Made by a program: the position numbers and the translations under genes. Below the pieces are notes generated by a model. It made no database searches. It was not told the origin of the DNA and worked only from the letters and a program-made list of their open reading frames with translations. Shown in pieces: positions 1 through 11,324 of a stretch of DNA of 64,000 bases. Within the stretch, counting starts at the first letter, position 1, and each line of letters begins with the position of its first letter. The stretch lies in NCBI GenBank assembly GCA_947685225.1, contig CANTUV010000004.1, positions 10,819,001 through 10,883,000 on the forward strand, given 5' to 3'. The stretch comes from Garcia nutans (taxonomy: Eukaryota > Streptophyta > Magnoliopsida > Malpighiales > Euphorbiaceae).

Positions 1-3000
1 TATGGACTCACCTCAATGGACTCCACTGACAAGATATGAGATAGGTCAGACCTATATCTCCGAAGTATCGAGACATGAAAAATATTATGTATTCAATCCA
101 ACTCAAGCGGCAAAGCTAGTCTATAAGCCATTGGACCAACTCTCTCAAACACCTCATATGGTTCTTTGAAGCGAGGACTCAACTTTCCTTTGCGGCCAAA
201 CTTCAGAATCTTCTTCCATGGAGACACCTTCAGAAACACTTTATCTTCCACACTAAACTCTATGTCTCTTCTCTTTAAATCTGAATAGGATTTTTATCGG
301 TCTGAAGCTGCTTTCAAACGACCCCGAATCACCTTCACTTTCTCCTCTGTTTTCTTAATCAAATCGGGACCAACCAGTTTGCCTTCTCCTACCTCATCCA
401 AACAAGAAGGTGTCTTGCATCTCCTACCATATAAGGCCTCATAAGGAGCCATCCCAATACTGGACTGATGACTATTGTTATAAGCAAACTCAATTAGGGG
501 CAAAAATCTGTCCCAATTCCTGGTAAAATCAATGATACAGCTTCTCAACATATCCTCTAGAATCTGTATCACTCTTTCTGACTGCCCATCTGTATGAGGA
601 TGGAAAGCAGTACTAAAATGCAATCGAGAACCCAAAGCATCATGCAAACTCTTCCAAAATCTCGAAGTAAACCATGGATCTTGATCCGACACCAAAGAAA
701 CTGGGACTCCATGCAACCTGACTATCTCATTGATATACAGCTCAACCAACCTCTCTAGAGAATAATCCATCCAAACTGGAAGAAAATGAGCTGTCTTTGT
801 CATCTAAACAACTATCACCCAGATTGTATCATGCTTCTTCTGGGTCAAAGACAGTCTAGTCAAAAAATCCATTGTCACTCGCTCCCATTTCCATTCTGGC
901 ACTGATAAAGGTTGGAGCAACCCTAAAGGAACTTGGTGCTCAGCCTTCACTTTTTGGCAAGTGAGACGTTTGGATACAAACTCTGCTATGTCTCTCTTCA
1001 TACCTGACCACCATCAATGTCAATTCAAGTCATGATGCATCTTGGTACTTCCAGGGTGCATAGCAAAAAGTGACTGATGTGCTTTCTCTAATAACATCCT
1101 TTTTAATTTTGTAATGTTAGGAATACACAATCTATCTTCGTACCATAGATTGCCATCATCCCTCACATAAAAGTCTCGACTCTCCCCCTTCTGACAAACC
1201 AACACAATTTTTTGAATTCTCTCATCTGCCAACTGAGCCTCCCTAATATGTTCTAACAAGACTAGCCTCAACTGCAACTAAGCCATCAAAGCACCATCAT
1301 CAGAAGACTCAAATCTAGCATGCAACGCTCTCAACTCAACAAGCAACGAGAGTGAATAAGCAGTCAAACCAGCCAAAGACTTTTGACTCAAGGCATCAGC
1401 AACAACATTTGCCTTACCAAGATGATAATCAATCAAACAGTCATAGTCTTTAATCAATTCTAACCACCATCTCTGCCGAAGATTCAACTCTCTTTAAACA
1501 CCCATGTTTTTCAAAATCTTGTGATTCGTATAAATAAAACACTTTTTCCCATACAAGTAATGCTGCCAAATCTTTAAGGCAAAAACTATTGCTACTAATT
1601 CCAAATCATGCGTCAGGTAATTCAACTTATGCGGTTTCAACTGTTAAGAGGCATAAGCAATGACTCTACCCCTCCTGCATCAGAACATAACCTAAACCAC
1701 TATGTGAAACATCACTATATATCACATATAGTTTACCTTCCATAGGCAGGGTAAGGAAAGGAGCCTAAGTCAACATCTCCCTTAGCTGCTGAAAACTCGC
1801 CTAACACCGATCTATCCATACAAATCTAACTCCTTTCTGAAGTAATCTGGTGAGTGGTGTATCTATTATAGAAAAACCCTTCACAAATCGACGATAATAG
1901 CCTGCCAATCCTAGAAAACTTCTAACCTCTATCACAGTCTTCGGTGGACTCCAATTCAAGATAGCCTCAACTTTACTCGGATCAACTCTAATACCCTCTG
2001 CTGAAACCACATGACTAAGAAAAGCTACCTGATCGAGCCAGAACTCACACTTAGACAGCTTAGCATACAACTACTTCTCTCTCAGAGTCTGCAATACAAT
2101 CTGCAAATGCCTATCATGATCCTCCTCATTATGCGAATACACCAAAATGTCATCAATGAAGACCACCACAAACTGATCTAAAAATGGTCTGAACACCCTG
2201 TTCATCAAATCCATAAAAGCTGCTAGTGCATTCGTCAATTCAAAGGGCATCACCAGAAACTCATAATGCCCATACCTCGTACGAAAAGCTATCTTGGTTA
2301 CATCCACATCTCTGACTCTTAACTGATGGTACCCTGATCTCAAATCGATCTTAGATAATACTGTTGCTCCCTTCAACTGATCAAAGAGATCATCTATCCG
2401 AGGCAAAGGATACTTGTTCTTAATGGTCACCTTATTCGACTGCCTATAATCAATACACAATCTTATGGTGCCATCCTTCTTCTTCACAAACAACACAGGC
2501 GCTCCCCACTGGGACATACTAAGGCAGACAAACCCCTTTTTCAACAACTCCTGCAACTGCACCTTCAACTCTCTCAACTCAGTAGGTGCCATTCGATAAG
2601 GGGTAATAGAGATAGGAGTGGTACTAGGCAACAAATCGATACCAAACTCCACTTCTCTCTCAGGAGGTACACCTGGCACCTCATCAGAAAAAATATCTGG
2701 AAACTCTGCAACTGTGGGTATACTGTCAAGCAGGGACCCCACTACTATGGTATCTACAACATGAGCAAGATAAGCCTCACATCCCTTCCGAATCATCCTC
2801 CCAGCTAAAACAAACATGGATGAAAGATATCTCTGCTCACTAGATACCATCACATCCCTACCATCACGTATTCTCAAAGTAACACATTTTTTCTGACAGT
2901 CTACAACAACACCATACTTGGATAACTAATCCATGCCTAAAATCATATCATACTCCCTGAAAGACATCTCAATCAGGTCACTAAAAAACTTATCATCCTG

Positions 3001-3593
3001 AACAACAACTGGACTATCTCGGTGCACCCTGCTTACCATAACACTATGCCCTAAAGGATTTGTGGCAAAACATCAAATCCTAAGGACTCAGAATGTAAAT
3101 CATTCACAGGCAAGATGGATACACTGATGTAAGAATGAGTAGACCCAGGGTCTAATAATGCAAGAACTGAAGTACCAAATGATGTAAAAGTACCAACAAT
3201 AACAGCTGAAGCATCTGACTGCCTCTGCATCATATAAACCCATTGTGATGGTCCTGCCTCATTTGGTCTACTACCTCCAACTGTAGAACCTCCTCTCTGA
3301 CTAGACTCAGATCGACCACCTCTATCAAAACCTCTGCCACCACGACCGCCTCTGACACTGGGTTGAGAAGCTGCAGTATCTACCTGTCTAACTTCTGGTG
3401 GCTCGGGACATTCTCTGATAAAATGGTTTGACTACCCACATCTAAAACACACTCCCGAAGCACTTCTCCACCAGCAGACACCTTCGTGTGCTCTACCACA
3501 ATGAACACAACTAGGTGGAGAAAGTCTCTGAGCCACTAGGGTTGGATCACTAGCCATTTAATTGTAGGTCTCTGTCTTTGTCTCTGCTACTGT
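1..3593 (-). pseudogene. G1 gag C-terminus, protease, RT, RNase H and integrase (degenerate)
   Basis: Read on the minus strand this follows the G2 polyprotein (11325-15983) collinearly. A zinc-knuckle region lies near 3430-3480 (CFRCG retained, a stop right after it), a protease block with LDPGSTHS near 3150, RT with the FIDDILVYS box near 2150, RNase H about 1400-1800, and an integrase core with HPHTDGQSER near 590. Open stretches are broken by stops and shifts near 803, 1001, 1277, 1487, 1800, 2070, 2877 and elsewhere. The window starts inside the C-terminal tail (SVESIEVS-like), so the chromodomain is not visible. Non-functional; identification is strong by similarity to G2 and G3. Confidence 0.9.
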
Positions 3594-3847
3594 TGTAATA
3601 TCCCAAAGTATACCCTAAAAATTTTAGAATTATTGTTGTATTTAGATTTAAAGTATATGTTTAATGGAAAGAGAAAGGAAGATAAATTAATAATAAAGGA
3701 AATATTATAAGAGATAGATGTATAAGGAGGATAATATGTATACATATGGTATTTGGAAAATATATATGTAATATAAAAGAGATATACATATACCAACATA
3801 TACATCACATATATATAATGTATAAAGTGGTGTAGGAAAAGTAAGTT

Positions 3848-3878
<31 letters not shown>

Positions 3879-4026
3879 AAGAAAAAGAAGAAAGTAAAGT
3901 CAAAGGAAGAAAGTGGTGGTGGAGAATATTTTAGGATATATATTATTATATTATTTTATATATATATATGATAAGTATGAGAAAAAGAAGAAAAGATCTT
4001 CTTTTCTTCTTCTTCTTCTTCTTGCA

Positions 4027-4083
<57 letters not shown>

Positions 4084-6517
4084 TGATTTTGGTTGATTTA
4101 TACACCAAATTCTTAAGGGTTTTAAGAGAGTTGAAGTTGGAGATTGAAGATTTGGCATAATATCCAAGTAAGTATTCATTTTCTTGTATTGATTTCTATT
4201 GATTGAGGTTATATTTGATATGGTTGGTGTGTGAAGATGATGATAATGAAAGATTGAAGTATATAGATGTGTTGAATTGGTATCTAGATGATGATAATTT
4301 GGGTTATTTGTGAGGATGATGATGAATTGTTGAAATTGTTGAGTAAGGGTTAGTATAAATGAATTGGGAATTTGAGTAGATGATTCATGGTGATGTATAT
4401 AATGATTATTATTATGATATATTGAAGTTATATAAGTGTTAAATTGATAAGTAATTGATGAATATAATCAAGATGTTGATTAAGGGTGATGAAGTATGAG
4501 TTTTGAAGTGTTTGTGTTTTCATGGATGAGAGTTCGAAATTCATGATTTTTGCCTGACACGGCCATGTTGTTGGGCGTGTCAATGGTATTGAGTTTGATG
4601 TTTGTGACACGACCATTAACACGGCCATGTTACTGAGCGTGTCATAGCTACTGTGAGAAAAAGTAATTGACACGGCCATGAACACGCCCGTGTTGTTGGG
4701 CGTGTCAATGTTTCTGTGAGGTAGAATGAGTGACACGTTCATTAACACTCCCGTGTTAGTAAGCATGTCAAAGCTTCTGTATTGTTGGTTTAGGGCATGA
4801 TCAGGGACACGCCCGTGTTGGTGAGCGTGTCATGTGTAGAGTTTGCCCTAGTTAGTTATCATTCTTATTTTCTTATATGTATAATTATCTTTGGATTAGG
4901 TTTTGAAGAGATTGTGTTGCCCTAATCCAAGTGTTGAGGATTATTGGAAGGTGAGTTTGGTGTGGTGTGATTGCTCATGAGGTAAGTACAAACCCTAAAT
5001 TAATGCATACTTTGATATGATCTTAAGACTTAACATCCATGATTATAAATGTGTTAAGTAGCTTATTGCATTGTTGATGCATATTAATAATGTTATGTTT
5101 TGCATAATGTGAATTGAGATAATTGAGGCATGTATGCCTATGCAATGATGTTCAATGTAATTGATTATGTATACTTGAATAATGACGTATTATAATGTGA
5201 ATTGAGACATGATAAGATATGAGGCCATTGCGATTAGCTATGATGATTCAAATGAGATGTGAAGCCATTGTGTTTGGCTATAATGATTTAAATGAGATAA
5301 GTGGGGCATGTTTGCCTAGATGATGTTGAGAATTGAGAATGAAATTGATAATGAAATAATAAAAGAATTGTGTGTCTAATATGTTATTCATTTTCAGAGT
5401 TTTGTTGTTGGTGGCATGCCTAATAGTAACAATCTCTTGAAGTTAGGTTGGGCTCGATCCTTGAAGCCAAGTTTGGTTGGGTCTAGTCCTTGAAGACTAA
5501 TTGAGATGTTACAACCCTTGAAGCTAGGTTGGATTGGTTCTTGAAGCCAAGTTGGGTTGATACTTAGCATGCTTTGTTCCCCTTGAAGCTTGGTTGAACC
5601 TAAATCCTTGAAGCCTAGTTGGGATAATGACAATGATAAATGAGATAATTAAACCAAAACATTAACTCTGAAAGTTGAATGGCATATTAGAGTCTTTGGG
5701 CCCATGCTTGTCTTTGTTTAAATGTGATTTATGAAATGTGAAATGGATGAATAATGAAATTCATGCTTGCCTTTGTTGGAAATGTGATTCATGAATGGGG
5801 AATTGTGAATAATGAAGTAATTGAATAAAATAAGGACATGTAATGTTATGAAATATGGCTTGAGAAGCTAAGTTGAAAGATGAGATTCTGAAAATATGGT
5901 ATGATATGTAATATGTGTATTGATGTAGACATTGTGAGTATTAATTATGGAATTGTGGTTGGTGTTAATGATATGTATATATGTATATAATATGTGAGAT
6001 TAGTAGAGATATATGAAAGGTGTAAATGAAAAGGGAAAACATGATAAGAAACTAATGATACATGAAGTTTATATATATAAATGTTTGAATTTCTATAATG
6101 TATGTTTATATTATTTATCTGTATTACTAAGCTCTCGGGCTTAGCGCGGTTGTGTAATCGCGCAGGTAAGTAGGTGGTAGATTTGAAGTCAATCGTTATG
6201 CCACGAGAAGAGTAAGATTATGTCGAGACCAACTAGAAGGTGATGCATACATGTATAATTTAATTATGTTGTATTTCTGACAAGAATGTATTCATATGTA
6301 TAAATGAAGTTTTGGTAAAGTTAAGATCATTATATATATGTAAGATCATTAAAAGTATAATGATTTTGTAAATGTTTTTTAAATTAATGTAATATTGTTT
6401 GAACTCAGCTAAAGGTTTTTAAATTGTAACTAAAAGTGACATTCTTATACTTTATATATGTACTGTATGTATAACCGGTATATGTATAGTATTTATATAG
6501 AGTATGGGGGTGTTACA
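3594..6517 (+). mobile_element. S1: solo LTR of the Tekay family seen in G3 and G4
   Basis: Starts TGTAATATCCCAAAG and ends GGGGTGTTACA, as in G3 and G4. It is flanked by a perfect 5-bp TSD, ACTGT at 3589-3593 and 6518-6522, and gag of G1 continues on both sides. A lone LTR with intact TSD is the usual product of LTR-LTR recombination. Contents in order: TAA microsatellite (about 3850-3880), CTT run, GA microsatellite, donor-like GTAAGT (4168), imperfect repeats carrying CACGGCC/GGCGTGTC words (4556-4840), acceptor-like TTAG (4898), donor GAG|GTAAGT (4982), CCTTGAAGC tandem units (about 5433-5618) and the twin hairpin (6127-6163). No coding content. Confidence 0.95.
4033..4081 (+). repeat. 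(GA)n microsatellite in S1
   Basis: About 24 uninterrupted GA dinucleotides, preceded by a CTT-rich run at 4000-4022. It lies just upstream of the donor-like site at 4168, in the place of the CT-rich leader tract of the sister LTRs. Confidence 0.95.
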
Positions 6518-6522
6518 ACTGT

Positions 6523-7400
6523 ATTGACCTGTCAAACTGCCCTTGACTCCTACTAAACCTTTGAAAATATCCCCCTCATCCTCTCTTCACCGATGAAGAC
6601 CCTGCCTCACTCTGGGGTCTCCTAGCTCTGGTCTCCTCAACCTGGTAGCTGCTGCAAGACCCTGTACTCTCTCTACACTCCTAGTAGCTGCAACTAACTA
6701 AAAAAAATTCTGATACCGGGAGCCTGCGATAATGCACATGATAGAGGGTCTCAGTCCCTCCTCAAACCTCCTGCACCTGTTAAAATCGTTAGAAATGATC
6801 CCACCAGTATAGTAACTCAACCGGATAAACTCGATCTCATACTCGGTCACTGTCCTGGTATCCTATCTCAGACTCAGGAACTCCATCTTCTTTGCATTTT
6901 TATACTCTCTCAGAGTATGCTTCTGCTCAAATTCCACAGAAAATAATCATAAGTCAGGACTGGTGGATCATCTAGAGCATGTGAAACCGTCTTCCACCAA
7001 TCATATGCATCCCTCTGCAGAAGAGATCTAGCATAATCAAACTTCTCTTCCAAACTAGCCTGTAACTGAATGAATACCCTCTAAACCCTATCTAGCCACT
7101 GCTCTGCTACAACATCTGTAGTACTAACAAAGTCCTCAGCTCCATACTTTCTCAGTTTATCATACTGTCTCACTGGCAACTGCGGCTGCGGCTGTGGCTA
7201 TGGTGGCTGTGGAACTGGAGTCTGCCTCAACAACTTTACCATATGCCATACCTAGCCAGGCAGAATCTCATCAGCTGCTGGTCTCACAGGCACAGAAACA
7301 GATGCCTCACCAGCAGACACAACTCTATCTCTATCTCTACCCTCATCTGGAGCCACACTTCTGCACTACCCTCAGCAGAATGATGAGTCCGAGACCCCAT
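6523..7400 (-). pseudogene. G1 gag N-terminal half (degenerate)
   Basis: Minus-strand continuation of G1 gag to the right of S1. The likely start codon is the complement of 7398-7400, in the same context as G2 (ATAGGTAGT before ATG). Recognisable blocks include the proline/glutamine-rich stretch near 7180-7200 and the gag core around 7000-7150 matching residues 75-150 of G2. Several stops prevent translation. Plus-strand open frames over this region are shadows. Confidence 0.8.
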
Positions 7401-7550
7401 AACTACCTATATCTACAAAAATAGCAGAAAATACTATATCAGAGATCAGAAACTGCCAATGTCAATGCATGTATTACAATTAAAAATTATTTTCAAATCC
7501 CCCATTTTCTCTCTCTATCAACCCACCTAGGTTGAGAACCTCAAATCTAG

Positions 7551-7562
7551 GCTTTGATACCG
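7551..7562 (-). promoter_or_regulatory. G1 primer-binding site (initiator Met tRNA type), decayed
   Basis: The minus strand reads CGGTATCAAAGC a few bases after the LTR end at 7570; the intact form in G2 and C1 is TGGTATCAGAGC, so 10 of 12 bases match. It is followed by the same inverted repeat as in G2 (arms CCTAG.. and ..CTAGG, 7526-7551). It anchors the 5' side of G1 on the right. Confidence 0.8.
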
Positions 7563-7569
7563 AAACAAA

Positions 7570-8589
7570 TGTAACACCCTTATACCCTATATACATACAA
7601 TACATATTTCTAGCATATGTAAAATATGCATATACGGTACAAAAATGTCACAGACCGGTTTAATAAAATTTTTTCACATTTCCAATTTAAAATTTCAAAT
7701 TCTAAATATATAAAATTAAATAGCATATAAATATTCTTTACTTGTTAGAGGAACCCAAAATAAATATTATATGTGAAAATCTCTAGAAAAATTCGTCAGA
7801 GTTTTTTTTTTTGTAATTTGGACATCCCAAAATTCAGCAAAACACAACCTGCAAAAAAAAATACTCCCAAATAATTTTAATTCACCATCTCAACCATACT
7901 CCACAATTTCACCAAGTTTCTCAAACATTTATATATAGATATATATAATTTAAAACACATTTACTCTCCCATTTCAAATACATTGACCCAAACATTCTCT
8001 ATAATATACAATACATAAAATCCAAAACATAATATATTATGCATAATACCCAAAATGTACAATAACATAAAAATATATACATACTACTGACAGTGTTTCT
8101 GATCTCGATAACAACTCAACAAGCTCAACTACAAGTCTAGACCCGACCTGGTCTAAAAGAACTCTCTGGCTCAGCTAAGTCTACCCTGTCACCTGCGCGA
8201 TGAAAACAATCATGCTAAGCCGAAGCCTAGTGGTACAAACTTGATAATAACAATAAAACTCAAGGCAATGTCAATGCACAATGCATATAGATGTCACATC
8301 ATTCCACTTTTTTTATATTTTTCAAATATTTCATAATCACAATTCACATATAAACAAACAGAAACATGGGCCCAAATATAACAAACATGCTATTCAAATT
8401 CCAGAGTTACTGTTTTGGTCTATAATGACACCATGTGTCTAGCCCTGTAGGCAATATATCAATGGAATATTCCAACTAGACATGAGCTTACGACCCAGTC
8501 TTTTCACTCATCCTAGATTTAAATATTTTTTTTGAAGCTTACGAGCCGGTCTTTTCACCTCAAAAATATTTTCACAATGATGCCCAGCG
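7570..8589 (-). repeat. G1 5' LTR, 3' portion
   Basis: On the minus strand it ends GGGTGTTACA at 7570, followed by leader and PBS. It contains the twin hairpin (about 8195-8230; first loop TTCG) ahead of a CGCGCAGGT block shared with the other Tekay LTRs. It is cut at 8589, where G2 begins; the 5' portion resumes at 19818. The two pieces total about 1.8 kb, against about 2.5 kb for sister LTRs, so roughly 0.7 kb appears to be missing at the junction. Confidence 0.8.
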
Positions 8590-9070
8590 TGTCATATCCC
8601 TATTTGTGCCTTAGAAGTTTGGTTGTTGTTGTTGTTGTTGTTGTTGTTGTTCATTTGGATTAATTGTATATGTTAAGTTGTTAAGGAATTAGGGTTTAGA
8701 GAGAAATGTATATGTTGTGTATATGGTAATATATATGACATATAAGTTGGTCAAAAGGGAGAGTCAAGGTGTTGGAGTTAGTGGAAGAAGATATTTCTTT
8801 TGTTATTGTGGAATTACTTAAATGGGTATATATATGACAAAAGTGTAGTTGAATGGTTGAGGGTATTATAGTAATTTTCTTTTGGATGGCTATTTAATGA
8901 ATGTTGACTTTGTGTTTTCTTCATCATCTTCTCTTCTTCTTCATGGTGTTGGCCGGCTCACCAAAGACAAGGGATAGCAAGAAAGCAAAGGAAGATTTTG
9001 ATGTTTTTAGCTTAAAGTGAAGGAAGGTTTCAAATTTACAAGTTGGATTTTCAAGGAATTTCATTATTTG

Positions 9071-9682
9071 GTAAGTTTTCTCTTGTTTTCTTTTGTTATG
9101 TTTGAAGTTTTGCTTGAGTTGGATTTTGATTTGATGATGGTTTGATTAAGGTTGTTTATGGGGTGATTTTGAGTGTTGATATTGTTTGTAAGATGAGAAG
9201 TTAAGTTGGTGTGATGTTGGAAGTGGTTGTGTTGAGTTTGAGTTAGGGTTTTGAGTTGATAAGTGTTGTTTATGTTATGTTTGATTGATTATTCTTGTTG
9301 ATCTTTGAGTTGTTGGTGTTTATTGGTTTTGGAAGTGAAGAACACATAATTTTGGAAAGGGGCAGTAGCACTTTGGATGCCACGCCCGTGGCCTTGTGGG
9401 AGCCATGGCCGTGGGGGAGGTGATCACTTTTGGGCAGAATGCTTCCTAAAGCCACGACCGTGGGGGTTGGAGGTGGCCACGGCCGTGGGCTTTGCTTAGG
9501 GTTGTTAAGTTTTATTTAGTGTTCTAAAGGTCTAAGCTAAGGGTAATAAGTGAGGAATGTTATAGAAATTAATGTGTTGCATCATTGTTTTGGATTAGGT
9601 GTTGGAAGAGGTGGTTTGCCCTAATTGTGAGGTGAAGGATCTTTGGAAGGAAGGATTGCTTAGTTGTGTGAGTGTTCTTAAG
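9071..9682 (+). other. Putative LTR leader intron 1 plus mini-exon (G2)
   Basis: A donor-like GTAAGT at 9071 and an acceptor-like T-rich TTAG at 9597-9598 bound a 528-nt T-rich segment. An 84-nt segment (9599-9682) follows and ends in a consensus donor AAG|GTAAGT. Equivalent signals sit at matching places in S1, G3 and G4, where the mini-exon is 80-86 nt while the putative intron is 732-767 nt. Splicing is inferred from these motifs only. Confidence 0.4.
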
Positions 9683-10696
9683 GTAAGTACAACTACATCA
9701 TTGTATTCATTTATAAGATGTTGGAACTTAACACATGTGAGTGTTAAGGTGTTAAGAGCATTAATGCATTGTGGATGCATATTGTTAATGTTATGTGAAT
9801 ATTGTGTTATGCATGTGGAATGTATGTTAAAATCATTGTGTATGTATACTTGAGTAGTAAAGTGTGGAACCGTATGATTTATTGCTTATGATGTAAGTAA
9901 AAAAAATGGTTAATGCATAGTTGCCTATATGATAATGCAATGTGATACTATATATGAAGGATGTGATGAATTGCTCTAATGTGATTGTTTTTGATGATTT
10001 AAATGATATGTGAGGCCATTGTGATTAGGTCAAAACGATGTAAATGGAATAGTTGAAGCATGATTGCCTAATGAATTGTGAATTGTGAAATGAATTGAGA
10101 AAGAAATAAATGAAATGTTTGTGTGCCTAATATGTTGATTCAACTTTCAGAGTCCTGTTTTGATGGCATGCCTATGAATCACTGGATAAGCGAAATGGGA
10201 TGGCCCGTAAGCTGGTTCCAGTTGATAAATGTGAAATGTGATGATTATGAATCATTGGATAGGCGAAATGGGATGGCCCATAAGCTGATTTCCAATTGAA
10301 AATTTGTAACAGTCTAGCCGGGTTGAGGATCTCCTCATGTTAATGAGTTGATGGTCCAAGAGACTGGGTCTGTTACGCTATCCATGGATAGAGATATGAT
10401 ATATATTGCCTATGGGCTTGATGATTGTGATATTGAATCAAAACAGGGACTCTGAACCTTGAATAACGTATTAGATGTGTTATGGGCCCAATGCTTGTGT
10501 TTGTTTATATGTGGTTATTGTTTGATGAAACTTATGAGTAAAGATAAGATATGATGTTATGAAACATGATTGTGGTTTAATATATTATGATGACTATGGT
10601 ATGAATTGAAGTGAAATATTTACTTGCATTGTGCATGGAACTTGATTGTGTGACATGAGTATTGCATCATAGCATATCGATATTGTAGTTGCTTTA

Positions 10697-10733
10697 CTAA
10701 GCCGTTGGCTTAGCGCGATTGTGTTCATCGCGC
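10697..10733 (+). promoter_or_regulatory. Twin hairpin in G2 5' LTR
   Basis: Two adjacent perfect stem-loops sharing one base. The first has arms CTAAGCC and GGCTTAG with loop GTT (10697-10713). The second has arms GCGCGAT and ATCGCGC with a 7-nt loop (10713-10733). Both are followed by AGGT. Counterparts: 18134-18170, 6127-6163, 49349-49386, 58724-58761, 61876-61913 and, on the minus strand, about 8195-8230. Confidence 0.7.
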
Positions 10734-11164
10734 AGGTGTTAGAGAAGAACCCGAGAGTTCCGCTAGACAGAGTGAGTCTAGACACTGAGGTTTTGCATTA
10801 GAGCTTAAAGATCAGAGCAGTGCTGCCAACCATGTATAGTTTCTTTATGTTTTGTAAAGGAATGACTTTAATGTATATATATATATGTAATTGTAAACTT
10901 GAACTTGGATGTTTTAATATATGTAAATATTTTATAATTTCCACTGCGTATCAAATAAATGTTGATATCCATTTCAATTTCTATTACAAATTAAATACTA
11001 TAATACATTTCTTATATTGTACAAAAATAACAAAATGGATTAGGGTTTATAAAAGAGTTAAATGGTTTAAAGAAGTCGTAGCATTCCTATGTTCTATGTA
11101 CGTATATTACATTTTGGTGATATGTAGTGTGCGTATATGGGATCTAGGAGTGTTACAATTGTTT

Positions 11165-11201
11165 TGGTATCAGAGCCTAGGTTTGAGATTCTCAACCTAG
11201 G
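11165..11201 (+). promoter_or_regulatory. G2 primer-binding site with overlapping hairpin
   Basis: TGGTATCAGAGCC (11165-11177) is complementary to the 3' end of initiator Met tRNA and lies 7 nt after the LTR end. A hairpin with arms CCTAGGTT and AACCTAGG (11176-11201) overlaps its end and recurs in G1, G3 and the second G2 copy. The leader continues to the start codon at 11325, with an acceptor-like TGTTTGCAG ending at 11312. Confidence 0.9.
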
Positions 11202-11324
11202 TAACTTATAAAGTAAAAGAATATTTTGATTATAAAGTTGATTTTAAATAAAATACATGTTGGTATTGGCAGCCTCTGATCTTTAATAAGGTATATTCGG
11301 TTGTGTTTGCAGATATAGGTAGTA

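Larger units (their letters stand above)
8590..11157 (+). repeat. G2 5' LTR
   Basis: 2568 bp, TG...CA. Contents in order: TTG microsatellite (8622-8651), CT-rich tract (about 8920-8945), donor-like TTTG|GTAAGTTTT (9071), GC-rich words of CACGGCC/CCCGTGGCC type (9379-9490), acceptor-like GGATTAG (9597-9598), donor AAG|GTAAGTAC (9683), acceptor-like TTTCAG (10149-10150) and the twin hairpin (10697-10733). It lacks the CCTTGAAGC units of the S1/G3/G4 LTRs, so it is a distinct subfamily although its proteins are close to those of G3. Confidence 0.95.

Noticed and set aside
4033..4081. GA microsatellite as a distinct regulatory element
   Set aside because: It replaces a CT/GA-rich tract of variable length in sister LTRs; simple slippage is sufficient.
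11165..11177. tRNA gene fragment
   Set aside because: The match is the complement of the tRNA 3' end at the exact position of a primer-binding site, with no tRNA arms around it.
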